From contig NZ_JARZAI010000012.1 in NCBI RefSeq assembly GCF_029893355.1, positions 1 to 64,000 on the forward strand: a DNA stretch of 64,000 nucleotides. Direction: 5' to 3'. Position 1 is the stretch's first letter, and each line of letters opens with the position of its first letter. Below the pieces are notes generated by a model, which worked only from the letters and a program-made list of their open reading frames with translations, was not told the DNA's origin and ran no database searches. Source of the DNA: Kitasatospora sp. MAA4 (GTDB lineage: Bacteria > Actinomycetota > Actinomycetes > Streptomycetales > Streptomycetaceae). Position numbers and translations under genes: made by a program. This document shows, in pieces, positions 47,576 through 56,920 of this stretch.

Positions 47576-49195
47576 TCAGCAGGTCGTCCCGTTCGGTACC
47601 GGCTTGAGGTCGGTGAGGTAGGCGTCGACGGCGTCGGTGACGCAGGCGTTGCTGCGGCCGTAGGCGGTGTGGCCCAGGCCCTTGTAGGTGAGCAGCATGC
47701 CGCCGGGCAGTTGGGCGGCGAGGCTCTGTGCCCACGGGTAGAGCGTTGCCGGGTCGCCGGTGGTGCCCACGACCAGGACCGGGGGCAGGCCCTCGGCGTG
47801 GACGCGGTGTGGCTGCTGTTGTCCGGCGGGCCACTCCTTGCAGGTGAGTTCGGCGAGGACGGTGGTGGTGCCGATGGCTCCGGCCTCCTGGTTCGCGCGC
47901 TGCAGCAGGTCCCAGTAGGGCTGCGGGTCCCTTGGGTGCGGTTGGTCGAGGCAGTTGACGGCGGTGATGGCGGCGGAGGAGTTGTTGGGGGCTTGCTCGT
48001 CGGCGGGGGTACTCGGGTCGGATCCGGCGTCGGTGTTGCCGTCCTGGGTGGATATGCCGGGGCTCGCGAGCTCGGCGAGTTTCGTCCCGTCGCCGTTGTG
48101 TGCGGCGCGAAGTGCCTCGGACAGGTCCTGCCACTGGGACTCGGGCGAGTACATCGACATGGTGATGGCGGTGAGCAGCAGGTTCTCGTCGAGCCGCTGG
48201 GTGGTGCCCTTGATGCGCAGCGGGTGCTTCGACGTCCGTGCGGACAGGTCGGTGATCACCTTGCGGATGCCGTCCGGGGTGGTGGCGGGGCAGGCGTCGT
48301 GCACGACGGTTGCGCACTGCTGGGCGTAGTCGTCCACCGCCTTCTGGAATGCCTTGCCCTGCTGGAGGGTCTGCTCGGACCAGGTGAGTGAGGGGTCCAT
48401 CGCCCCGTCGAGGACGAGTGCGCGCACCCGGTGCGGGAACAGTTCGCCGTAGACGGTGCCGAGGTAGGTGCCGTAGGACCAGCCGAGGTAGCTGAGCTTG
48501 TCGTCGCCGAGGGCCGCGCGTAGCACGTCCATGTCGCGGGCGGCGTCCAGCGTTCCGACGTGTTCCAGGATCGCGCCGCTGTGGGTCTTGCAGGCGGCGA
48601 CCTGCCGGGCGGCGTCGGCGAGCGCGGCGCTTCGTTCGGCATCGGTCGTCGGGTACACGCTCGTTGACGTGTCGTCGGAGGCGGGCTGGACCTGGTCGGT
48701 GGTGTCGGGGGAGTCGGTGGAGCCGCAGTCGATGGCCGGCTTGCTGCCGGCCACGCCGCGCGGGTCGAAGCCGACGATGTCGAAGCGGGCGCGGGTCCGT
48801 TCGCTGAAGGACGAGAGTGCGCCGTCCTTCAGCTGGCCGACCCCGGATTCGCCTGGGCCGCCGGGGTTGAAGGCCAGGGAACCGATGCGCTGGGCGGGGT
48901 CCGCCGCAGCCTTCTTGGCCAGGGGCAGGGTGAAGGTCTGGCCGTTCTCGGGGTGCGCGTAGTCCATGGGGACGGTCAGCGTGGCGCACTGCAGCTCGCC
49001 GCATGGTGTCCAGGTCGGCTTCTGCTGGTAGAAGGCTTGCAGGGTGCTCTGCTCGGCGGGGTCGGTGGCCGGTGCTGCGGCGGCGGGCTGCGCGTGTGCG
49101 TCCTCTGCGGCGGGGTGGCAGCCTGCGAGTGTGGTGGCGCCGAGTGCTGCTAGGGCCAGGATCAGGCTGGCGCGCTTGATGGTCGGTGGCTTCAT
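47576..49195 (-). CDS. Secreted lipoprotein alpha/beta-hydrolase, TAP-like tripeptidyl aminopeptidase
   Basis: A 539-residue exported lipoprotein. The signal peptide ends with lipobox LAGC (about residues 23-26). The hydrolase fold shows an FNPGGPGESG oxyanion loop, RFDIVGFDPRG, and the nucleophile in GWSYGTYLG (Ser near 225). Late Asp and His lie in GTTGDPATLYPWA and GLGHTAYG. Members release N-terminal tripeptides from peptides outside the cell. ATG 49195 has GGAG upstream. A 25-bp motif about 50-75 bp upstream matches one near the response regulator gene. Confidence 0.9.
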   Translation of the reverse strand: MKPPTIKRASLILALAALGATTLAGCHPAAEDAHAQPAAAAPATDPAEQSTLQAFYQQKPTWTPCGELQCATLTVPMDYAHPENGQTFTLPLAKKAAADPAQRIGSLAFNPGGPGESGVGQLKDGALSSFSERTRARFDIVGFDPRGVAGSKPAIDCGSTDSPDTTDQVQPASDDTSTSVYPTTDAERSAALADAARQVAACKTHSGAILEHVGTLDAARDMDVLRAALGDDKLSYLGWSYGTYLGTVYGELFPHRVRALVLDGAMDPSLTWSEQTLQQGKAFQKAVDDYAQQCATVVHDACPATTPDGIRKVITDLSARTSKHPLRIKGTTQRLDENLLLTAITMSMYSPESQWQDLSEALRAAHNGDGTKLAELASPGISTQDGNTDAGSDPSTPADEQAPNNSSAAITAVNCLDQPHPRDPQPYWDLLQRANQEAGAIGTTTVLAELTCKEWPAGQQQPHRVHAEGLPPVLVVGTTGDPATLYPWAQSLAAQLPGGMLLTYKGLGHTAYGRSNACVTDAVDAYLTDLKPVPNGTTC

Positions 49196-49246
49196 CGGGG
49201 TCGCTCCGTCGGTAGCGGTCAGGGCTGTCTCTGCCGTGATCGGTGT

Positions 49247-49271
49247 CGAGGATCCCTGAGCGAACCTGAGG
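49247..49271 (-). promoter_or_regulatory. Candidate response-regulator box upstream of the TAP-like peptidase
   Basis: On the minus strand the site reads CCTCAGG-TTCG-CTCAGGG followed by ATCCTCG, which is a direct repeat of CTCAGG at 10-bp spacing, the usual shape of OmpR-family sites. Twenty-three of 25 bases recur at 51460-51484. The regulator's binding is inferred. Confidence 0.6.
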
Positions 49272-49466
49272 TTTTGGTGAAGGCGGTCCGAGCTGCCCTG
49301 GCCGCCGTGGGCGTATGGGCGGCGGTACGGGCGGCCGGGGATGGCGGTGCTCTGCTTGCCGCGTTCCGTCGACGGGTGCGGCACCGGTGGAATCGGCGGA
49401 TGTCGGCAGGGCCGGTGCACCGCTGCCGTGGCGCGGGGGCGGCCACGAATCGGGCGAGGGGTGTCC

Positions 49467-50726
49467 CTATTTCGCGCGCGGTGGGATACGCAGGGTGAAG
49501 CGGGCGCCGCCGCGCGGGCTGCTGCCGGCGTCGAGGGTGCCGTCGTGCGAGTGGGCGATCCAGGAGGCGATGGACAGCCCGAGGCCGGTTGAGCCGGAGC
49601 CGCTGCGGTAGCGCTGGAACAGTGAGCCGGCCAGCGCCGGGGGGACACCGGGGCCGGCGTCGTCGACGGTCACGGTGCCGTCGGCGGCCACGGTGAGTTC
49701 GACCTCGGCGGGCCGGCCCGGGGCGTGGCCGTGGCGCAGCGCGTTGCTGAGCAGATTGGCCACCGCTCGCCGGAGCAGGTCGGGATCGGCGACCACGATG
49801 ACCGGTTCGGTGCGCACGGACACGTGGTGCTCGCCGCTTTCGGTGTCGTCGACGACCGCCTCGACGAGCTGGTCGAGGCGCAGTGGCTGGCTGGCCAGGG
49901 TGCCGACGCCGGCCGTCAGCCGGGCCCGGGTGAGCAGGCCGTCGATGAGGTCGCCCATCCGGGTGGCCAGGCGTACGGTGCGTTCCAGCGCGGCGGTGCG
50001 GTGGTCATCGTCGCGCAGCGCGGTCTCGGCGAGGCTGCGCAGCGAGGCGGCGGGAGTGCGCAGGTCGTGGGCGGCGTCGGCGAGGAACTCCTCCTGCTGC
50101 TGGAGCGCCGTCAGCGCCGGCCGGATCGCTCTGCCCGAGAGGAGGTGCCCGGCGACGGCGGACAGCGTTACCAGGACCGCGCAGCCGGCCGTCAGCAGCA
50201 GGGTCAGTCTGCGGTGTGCGGCCTGGTCACCGGTGGTGTCGCCAGCCGCGACCACTGCGCCGGCCGTCGACTGGCCGTCTGGTGCGGTGTAGGGCTCCGC
50301 GAGCAGGCGGATCTGGTGGCCGTTCTCGCTGCGTGCGTCGGCCACCTCCGTCGTTCCCTGCCCGATCGCTGCGGCGGCCGCCGCTTCGAGGTCCTCGGTG
50401 CGGGCCCGTACGCACGGCTGGCGCGGTGTGTAGATGATGGCGGTTCGGTCGGCCGGACCGGATACCACGGTCACGGGCGGGCACCCGGTCTCCATACCGT
50501 CCTGCAGGTACTGCGCGTCGATCCGGCCGTTCTGGTCGAAGCTCAGCAGCAGGATCGCCTGTCTGGTCTGCAGGGTGAGTGCGTCGTCGAGCTGTTTGCG
50601 CCAGGACTGGTCGTCGGTGTGGATGGCGAACGCCGCCAGGCCGATCAGTCCGACCGCGCTGGTGAGGGTGAACAGCGCGGTGAGCCGTCGGCGCAGTCGC
50701 CGGATCCTGGCCGTGGACGTCATCAT
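49467..50726 (-). CDS. Sensor histidine kinase
   Basis: A 419-residue membrane kinase. Transmembrane helix 1 is near residues 15-35 and helix 2 near 170-195, with an extracytoplasmic sensor domain between. The H-box is FLADAAHDLRTPAASLRSL. The N-box is RRAVANLLSNALRHG, and the ATP lid is DDAGPGVPP and GSTGLGLSIASW. The start overlaps the response regulator stop (ATGA), so the two are coupled. The signal sensed is unknown. Confidence 0.93.
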   Translation of the reverse strand: MMTSTARIRRLRRRLTALFTLTSAVGLIGLAAFAIHTDDQSWRKQLDDALTLQTRQAILLLSFDQNGRIDAQYLQDGMETGCPPVTVVSGPADRTAIIYTPRQPCVRARTEDLEAAAAAAIGQGTTEVADARSENGHQIRLLAEPYTAPDGQSTAGAVVAAGDTTGDQAAHRRLTLLLTAGCAVLVTLSAVAGHLLSGRAIRPALTALQQQEEFLADAAHDLRTPAASLRSLAETALRDDDHRTAALERTVRLATRMGDLIDGLLTRARLTAGVGTLASQPLRLDQLVEAVVDDTESGEHHVSVRTEPVIVVADPDLLRRAVANLLSNALRHGHAPGRPAEVELTVAADGTVTVDDAGPGVPPALAGSLFQRYRSGSGSTGLGLSIASWIAHSHDGTLDAGSSPRGGARFTLRIPPRAK

Positions 50727-51406
50727 CGCCCGATGTCGCCGTCGCCGGGCGGTGCCAATCGGTAGCCCACCCCGCGGACGGTGTGGATCAACGGCGGGTC
50801 GCCGAGCTTGCGGCGCAGCTGGGACATCAGCACGTCGACGACGTTGGAGTTCGGCTCGGCCATCTCGTCCCAGCACTTCTCTGTGAGGTCGGCGCGGGGT
50901 ACGGCCTGGTCGGCCCGGGCGGCGAGCAGTTCCAGCACGGCGAACTCCTTGCGGGTCAGGACCAGGAGCACGCCGCCGCGGTGCACCTGCCGGCGGGCGG
51001 TGTCGATCTCCAGGTCGGCTACCTGCTGCACCGGGGGCCGCACGGCCGTGGTCCGTCGGCACAGGCTGTGGACCCGGGCCGCCAGCTCGGGCACCGCGAA
51101 CGGCTTGACCAGGTAGTCGTCGCCGCCGACGGCGAACCCCTCGACCCGGTCGGCGACCGTGTCACGAGCGGTGAGGAACAACACGGGGACGCTCTGCCCG
51201 TTACGGCGCAGCCGGTGCACAAAGTCGACGGCGTCCCCGGACGGCAGCATCCGATCGAACACCGCGCAGTCGTACGCGGTCACGAACAGCGCCTCGTCGG
51301 CGGCCGGAAGATCGGCGACCTCGTCCACGGCCAGCCCCTCGCCGCGCAGCGCCGCGGCCACGGCAAACCGCAGGTCATCGTCGTCCTCGACTACCAGTAC
51401 TCGCAC
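50723..51406 (-). CDS. OmpR/PhoB-family response regulator
   Basis: A 227-residue regulator with a receiver domain (acidic pocket VVEDDDD, phospho-Asp in CAVFDRMLPSGD, Lys in YLVKPF) and a C-terminal winged helix (NVVDVLMSQLRRKLG, IHTVRGVGYRL). GTG 51406 places the start directly before the receiver strand. It is encoded upstream of its kinase, so both are in one transcript. A 25-bp motif 54-78 bp upstream is shared with the peptidase gene. Confidence 0.92.
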   Translation of the reverse strand: MRVLVVEDDDDLRFAVAAALRGEGLAVDEVADLPAADEALFVTAYDCAVFDRMLPSGDAVDFVHRLRRNGQSVPVLFLTARDTVADRVEGFAVGGDDYLVKPFAVPELAARVHSLCRRTTAVRPPVQQVADLEIDTARRQVHRGGVLLVLTRKEFAVLELLAARADQAVPRADLTEKCWDEMAEPNSNVVDVLMSQLRRKLGDPPLIHTVRGVGYRLAPPGDGDIGR

Positions 51407-51459
51407 GGCGGCCAGGATAGCCCGGCCCGGCACGCGGCCTCGGATCCGCCTCGTCAAAT

Positions 51460-51484
51460 CCTCAGGTTCGCTCGGAGATCCTCG
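51460..51484 (+). promoter_or_regulatory. Second copy of the candidate response-regulator box
   Basis: CCTCAGG-TTCG-CTCGGAG followed by ATCCTCG matches the reverse complement of 49247-49271 at 23 of 25 bases. It is oriented toward the decayed esterase on the plus strand but is also close to the regulator's own start, so it could serve either. Confidence 0.55.
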
Positions 51485-51711
51485 GCAGACGTCGCCGCGG
51501 ATCGAACAGAAGTGATCCGGACCGTGCGGTGGCCGCCCCGAGAGCTGTGCGATCGGGCCGGCGCGCAGCGACACGAGACTCCCCCGGGCGTTGGACCCCC
51601 GTCGCGCCCGGGGGACCGCCGGGTCCGGCAGCCGGACACACGGCTGCCCTGGGCCCGTGGTGCTGCCGCCACAGCTCCGACCCGCCCCGCTCCCATCGAA
51701 AGAGGAACACG

Positions 51712-51750
51712 ATGAGCCGGCCGACAGCGGGCTGGAATCCGCTCGACTGA
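51712..51750 (+). CDS. Possible 12-residue leader ORF
   Basis: A tiny reading frame (MSRPTAGWNPLD) has an excellent ribosome site AAAGAGGAACACG directly before ATG 51712 and ends at the edge of the esterase remnant. It may be the relic start of that gene or a leader peptide; coding status is uncertain. Confidence 0.3.
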   Translation: MSRPTAGWNPLD

Positions 51751-52240
51751 TCACTGACCCACGGGGTGATCCCGCACCTCGTGCTCGCGGTCGGATCAGC
51801 TGCGCCGCTCGCGTTGGCGTTCTCCCGCCGCGGCCGCTGGTGGCGCCGCCTCCCCCCGTGCGCCTGGTGCTCGCCGCCGGGCTGAGCATGCCGGTGGAGG
51901 TCACGGTGGACCACTGGTGGCGGCCCTTCCCGGACGCGCTGCCGCGCAGGGCCGTCCTCTGGGCCGGTGTCGGCATCCTCGGGGTGCGCCTGGCCGCCTT
52001 CCGGTTGCCTCGCCTGCGTCGCGCACCCGCTCGGCCGTCGCCCTGGGTGCTTGCCTGGTGGTGCTGATGTCGGCCTCGCAGATCAACCGGCACTTCGACC
52101 AGTACCCGACCGCGCGGGTGCTGCTCGCCCCGTGGATCGGCAGGACCGATCCGCTGACCACGGCCATGGACGCCGACACCGTGGCCGCGCCGCCCGGCAG
52201 GCCGCTCGCCGAGGATGGTCTACCCCGACCCGGCGGCTCT
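51751..52240 (+). pseudogene. Decayed membrane N-terminus of an esterase family protein
   Basis: Hydrophobic segments in three successive frames (VIPHLVLAVGSAAPLALAF; RLVLAAGLSM and LWAGVGILGVRLAAF; SAVALGACLVVLMSASQINRHF) are followed by PTARVLLAPWIG. This matches the multi-helix head of Streptomyces secreted-type alpha/beta-hydrolase-fold esterases. The catalytic domain is missing and at least two frameshifts are present. Confidence 0.6.
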
Positions 52241-52700
52241 CGCCAGCATAATCCGCGCCGTCGGTAAGGCGGCGCACCTGCCAAATCTGACGCCACGCCA
52301 GGGAATTCGACTGATGCGAAAGCTCCGCATGTGAGCCGACATCCCCCCAAGGCGCCTGACGATGCGGAGAGTCACGTCGTAAACCGGCGTTCGGGCAGAC
52401 TGGCCGAGAACTGGACCCGCGAGCGGTCGGGCAGCACTGACGGTGCAACAGGCACAGCCCCTTCCGCTGCTCTGCTTGGACAGCAGAGAGACCATCAGGG
52501 CCGTGCCTGTGTGTCACCGCGGCACCGGGCATCGCATCGTGCCCCGTACTCGGTTGCTCCCGGGCCGACGCCGGGACTTGTCCGGCCCGGTCGGGAGGTG
52601 GTGCGACGAGACCTCACATGGTCCGGCCACACCGGATACCCGTGAGGTCAGTCGCAGCGCACTGCCCGTCGCCGTCGCCGTCGCCGCGCCGACCGCCCTG
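52241..52700. other. Gene-free stretch
   Basis: No supported gene, RNA or repeat is visible between the esterase remnant and the G1 endopeptidase stop codon; open frames here are short and unconserved in appearance. Confidence 0.4.
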
Positions 52701-53426
52701 TCAGGAGTGCTTCCAGGTGACGGCGAATGCGTCGCCGTCGAGCGCGCCGGTGGCGGCCAGCGTGGTCGTGCCCCGGGTGACGGTCGAGAGGTAGGTGGCG
52801 TAGTCGCCGATCGGCTGGCCGTCGACGGTGACGCCGGTGAACTGCAGCGGGCCGAACTTCGCCAGGGTCGGCACGCTGCCCGAGCCGATCGGTTCGACGA
52901 TCGCCTCGGCGTTGACGGAGGTCGCGGCGGCCAGGTACTTGCGGAAGGACTTCGTCCACCCCTGGGTGGTGTCGCTCAAGGTGAGCGTGTACCAGTGCCC
53001 GCCGTCGTCGGCGACGGTTCCGGTCATGGAGTCGCCTGCCTGGACCGGATCGGTGAAGTAGATGCTGTTCTGCGGATACATCTCGACCCACGGATTGTAC
53101 TGAGCGTGACCCGTCGAGCAGTCGAGGTCGATGCCTATCTGCTCGACGGTGTTGCTGTCCCACCCGTCGAATCCGACCCACGGGGAGGCGATTCCCCGGT
53201 TGTTGGTGCAGTCGAGCGACGGAATGTTCCAGGTGCCCGATATCGTCGTGAACACGTCGCCGTAGGTGATGTAGCCACCCCAGATGTTGTCCGTGTGCTT
53301 GTGGTCGCGGGCGGTCCGGTGGCTCGCTGCGGCGGTGGCGGGGGTCGCCGCGCTCACGGCGGTCGCCAGGCCAACGGCTGCCGTGACGAGCAGAGCGAGC
53401 GTGCGGGTGCGGGTTCGGGTGATCAT
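52701..53426 (-). CDS. Secreted G1 family glutamic endopeptidase (eqolisin-like)
   Basis: A 241-residue secreted protein with a signal peptide (about 1-33, ending ATAAA). The beta-sandwich enzyme uses a Gln/Glu dyad. Gln is in SNTVEQIGIDLDC near residue 95, and Glu is in SVNAEAIVEPIG near 175. WGGYITYGDVFTTISGTW near the start is typical of the family. These enzymes are best known in fungi and act at acid pH. GGAGAGGA precedes ATG 53426. It is divergent from a LysR regulator that may control it. Confidence 0.85.
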   Translation of the reverse strand: MITRTRTRTLALLVTAAVGLATAVSAATPATAAASHRTARDHKHTDNIWGGYITYGDVFTTISGTWNIPSLDCTNNRGIASPWVGFDGWDSNTVEQIGIDLDCSTGHAQYNPWVEMYPQNSIYFTDPVQAGDSMTGTVADDGGHWYTLTLSDTTQGWTKSFRKYLAAATSVNAEAIVEPIGSGSVPTLAKFGPLQFTGVTVDGQPIGDYATYLSTVTRGTTTLAATGALDGDAFAVTWKHS

Positions 53427-53798
53427 GAGGTCCTCTCCAAGTGGCAGATGGGCGCCGGATGGAAGTCCGGTGTCGTATCCGGCGCAGGGCAAGGCGAAGC
53501 CTGCTCCAGCCGCGCGCGGCCGGAACAGATGCCACTTGGTGATAGCTCCGTGGTTATCGGGTGCGCGCGCCGGTGCATGACGACGGGAGGAGCGAGATCC
53601 GATATCTGACGCTGCGCAATATCGACGGCTCAGGCAGGCGGGGCGATGGGCGGCAGCCAGGGGTTGCGGTAAATGTGCCTTGGATGGCGTTATCTGTCAT
53701 ATTGTCAGGAACCTGGCAGCCATCTCGGCCGGCTGAATGCTGAAACCCTCTGAAGAGATCTAGAGGTGTACAGCTCGCCTTGGGTATCATCTGATCGT
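53427..53798. promoter_or_regulatory. Divergent G1-endopeptidase/LysR promoter region with candidate LysR box
   Basis: The inverted repeat CGATAT (53601-53606) and ATATCG (53620-53625), with a 13-bp spacer, lies centrally, about 175 bp from each start. It has the T-N11-A-like symmetry of LysR-family sites. The region is less GC-rich than its surroundings. Binding is inferred from layout only. Confidence 0.42.
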
Positions 53799-54800
53799 AT
53801 GAGACTGGGATTTCATCATCTGGAGGTCCTGGTCGCCGTCGCGGATGCCGGCAGCATTCGCAAAGCGGCTCAGATTCTGCAGGTTGCCCAGCCGGCACTG
53901 ACGACCCAATTGCATCGCATCGAGGCGGCATTGGGCGGCAGCCTGTTCCACCGCCACCGCGACGGAGTCACCCCGACCGAAGTCGGCCGGTACGCGGTCA
54001 CCCGGGCCCGCGAGCTCCTGGCGGGCATCGACGACCTTGAGACGACACTGCGCACCCTGGCCAAGGACGAACAACCAATCGGGGCGCTACGGGTGGGCGG
54101 CGTGGCCGGGCCGTTCCTGCCGATTCTCATGGACGTGCTGCGCGAACTGCTACCCGGGCGCGACACCGCCACCGTCATGGAACCGATGGTCGGTACACTC
54201 CTGGACCGCCTGTCCACCGGCGCACTCGATATCGTGGTCGTTCACGAGTTCCCCGGCTTTGAGGTGCGAGCCCCGGAGCACGTCGAGTTGCACGTCATCA
54301 TCACCGCCGAGCCGATCTTCGTCATGGTTGCCGACTCCCATCCGGCGGCAGGAAAGCCCCAGATCGGCCTCGCAGACCTGGCCGACGACGACTGGGTCAT
54401 GATGACCCCAGACGACACGGGCCTCTACGCCCGGCTGCGGATCATCTGCGAATCCGCCGGGTTCACCCCGCGCATTCGGCACGCAGCCAGCGACTCCTCC
54501 GCAGCCATGGCCCTGGTTTCCGCAGGACGGGCCGTCAGCGGCCTTTATGCGACCGGCCGCCAAGCCCCCGGCGTCACGGTCCGCCCGATCATCGCCACCC
54601 CGCACTACCGCCAGATCATGCTCGGCTGGCGCCGGGACTCGGAAGTCGCCGGCATCGCGGACGAACTCGTCAAGCGACTTCTCCAACGGTATTTCGACCT
54701 CGCCAACGACCGCCCGCACTACGCACAATGGCTTGCCATCCACGGCCGGGATGCGATCCTCACGCTCCGGCCACGCGCGCACATACCCACCCGAACCTGA
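53799..54800 (+). CDS. LysR family transcriptional regulator
   Basis: A 333-residue regulator with an N-terminal winged helix (about 1-65: FHHLEVLVAVADAGSIRKAAQ, ALTTQLHRIEAALGGSLFHRH) and a C-terminal substrate-binding-like effector domain. ATG 53799 begins right before the HTH; its RBS is weak. It is divergent from the G1 endopeptidase, the usual arrangement for a LysR regulator and its target. Confidence 0.9.
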   Translation: MRLGFHHLEVLVAVADAGSIRKAAQILQVAQPALTTQLHRIEAALGGSLFHRHRDGVTPTEVGRYAVTRARELLAGIDDLETTLRTLAKDEQPIGALRVGGVAGPFLPILMDVLRELLPGRDTATVMEPMVGTLLDRLSTGALDIVVVHEFPGFEVRAPEHVELHVIITAEPIFVMVADSHPAAGKPQIGLADLADDDWVMMTPDDTGLYARLRIICESAGFTPRIRHAASDSSAAMALVSAGRAVSGLYATGRQAPGVTVRPIIATPHYRQIMLGWRRDSEVAGIADELVKRLLQRYFDLANDRPHYAQWLAIHGRDAILTLRPRAHIPTRT

Positions 54801-55668
54801 CAGGGCTGTCCACGGGGGCGGCGGAGGACCGCGCCAGCAGTCGCAGCCAGCTGAACTAGAGGCAGCTGAGTCGGTAGACCAGACGGAACGTCACGATCTC
54901 AAGCATGGGCCGATGGGGTCACGAGCACTCTCGGTGTGATCACACCGTGACCCTCAAGCTGCAGCTCAGCGTGGGCGACAGAGTCGTCGGCACCCACAGG
55001 CTGGACCCCCGCGACCGAACCTGTCACCACCACGGTCTCCCCGGTCAAGGCGACCTTCACCGGCACCGCCAACATGCGCAGCGGTCTGGTCGTGGACGGC
55101 TCCGTCACGCTCTACGACAGCCTAGGCGTGAAGGCGACCGTCGAGCCGTACCTGCGGACGGCCGGGCCAGCATCGACAGCAGCGCCGGCAAGCCCATCGG
55201 CACCGGCATGGCCGGCCTCTTCGGCAGGCTCGACGTGACCGGAGCCGCTCTGGCACGCATCGCCATCCTCGGCACCCCGCTGATGGAGAAGGACCTGCCG
55301 TTCAAGCGTTACCACAACGAATGGCCCATCATCACACGCTCGGTGGGCAGCGCGACACCGAACACCACTGCCACACACAGACTGATGATTCATCAGACGA
55401 AGGCCGAATTTCAGATACGAGCATCAAGGCAAAGTTCCTCGCCACCACGCCCTGACAGCCGCGATCACCACCACTCTCGCCACCCCCGCGGTCGCGCACC
55501 CGGCGGCCGCCGCCGTCGCGGCGGCGGGCAGCAGCACGGTCACCGAGGAGTAGTGGCTGCCGGGTGCAGTGCCGGTCACCGTCTAGGGAGGATACCTGCG
55601 GCTCCGGACAGGCCATGCGAATTTCGGCGGCCATCGGTGGTCGCCCAAGTTGCTCTGCCGGCAGGGTT
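54801..55668. other. Decayed region without an intact gene
   Basis: Short protein-like stretches occur in different plus-strand frames. One around 55030-55160 reads KATFTGTANMRSGLVVDG and another around 55200-55390 reads MEKDLPFKRYHNEWPII. I cannot assign either to a family, and both are interrupted, so this looks like gene debris. Confidence 0.5.
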
Positions 55669-56920
55669 CTACGCGGCGAAGCGAGCGGAGGCGTCGAAGG
55701 CAGGCGGCGCGTCCCCGCGGTCGGTGTCGGCTTGGTTGAGTGCTTGGGCGAGGGCGTTGACGGCTTGGTCGGCGGAGTCTTTGAAGAGGTGGCCGTAGAG
55801 GTTGATGGTGGTGGCGAGGGTGGCGTGGCGGAGGGTTTTGGAGACGATGGCGAGGGGGGATGCCAGCGGCGATCATGATGCTGGCGGCGGTGTGTCGGAG
55901 GTCGTGGAGGCCGATGCGGGGCAGGTCGATCTCGGTGGTGCGTTTGCGGAGTTGGTCGAGGACCCACTGAGGGCGCAGCGGCATGCCGTTGCCGCGGGAG
56001 AAGACGAGCCCTTCCAGTCGCCCGTCGGGGTGGGCGGCCATCTGGATGGCGGCTTGGCGGTGGAGGGCGGTGGCGACTCTGGGGGAGAGGCTGATCCAGG
56101 CGCGGCTCGCGGGGGTCTTGGGCTGGCGCAGATGCAGTTGGTTGTTGTTGACGGCGGCCAGGGCCCAGCGGACGAAGAGCTTGCGGTCCATGAGGTGGAC
56201 GTCCGCCCAGTGCAGGGCGAGGGCTTCGCCGCGGCGCATGCCGGTGCCGAGCATGACTTCGAAGAGGTCGGTGAGCTGGTCGGCGTAGTGCTCAGCGTTG
56301 TGGCGGAGGAAGGTGGCGGCCTGCTCGGGAGTCCAGCAGGTGCGCTCTTCCGCGCGGGGCTTGGGTGGGACGGAGTGCTTGGCGGGGTTGTAGTGCAGGC
56401 GCCAGGAGCGGACGGCGGCGTTGAGGGCGTTGCGCAGGGTGGAGACGGCTCGGTAGACGGCGACGTGGCCACGCTGGGCTGCGAGTTGGGCGGTGATCCA
56501 CTCGTCGATGTGCTCGGCGCGCAGGTCCAGGAGCCTGCGGTGGCCGAAGGCGGGGATCAGATCCATTTCGACGGCTGCCTGGTAGCCGGCGTAGGTGTTC
56601 GGGGCGAGGTTCGGCTTCCTGGTGGTGAGCCATTCGCGGAGGTAGCTGGCGACGGTGGTGCGGCGGTTCTCGTAGACGCCGCGCAGTTCGCCGTCCAGGA
56701 CTCGGGCCATCTCGCGGGAGGCCTCGGCCTGGGTGGCGAAGCCGCCCCTGCGGCGGGTGCGCCGTCGGCCGTCCTCGGGGGCGAGGTCGACGGCGTAGGT
56801 CCACCTTCCGTGCTTCGGGTCCTCCAGTAGTCGCATGCACCAGGGGCCGAGCTGCTTCTTGTTCTCGTCCTGGCAGCCGCATCGACGGTAGACCCTGCCG
56901 CGCTTCGTGCGCTGTCGCAT
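55669..56920 (-). pseudogene. Tyrosine integrase, frameshifted (right end)
   Basis: From ATG 56920 (AAGGAGG upstream) the protein reads through RGRVYRRCGCQDENKKQLG, the arm domain, GTGMRRGEALALHW (first Arg) and LHDLRHTAASIMIAAGIP. An extra base in the six-G run 55854-55859 (C-run on the coding strand) breaks the frame. Removing it continues with LAIVSKTLRHATLATTINLYGH, carrying the Tyr, to a stop at 55669. It is a paralogue of the left-end integrase. Sequencing error is possible. Confidence 0.86.

Noticed and set aside
54840..54900. Possible tRNA fragment near the LysR 3' end
   Set aside because: It does not form a cloverleaf and lacks a T-arm consensus.
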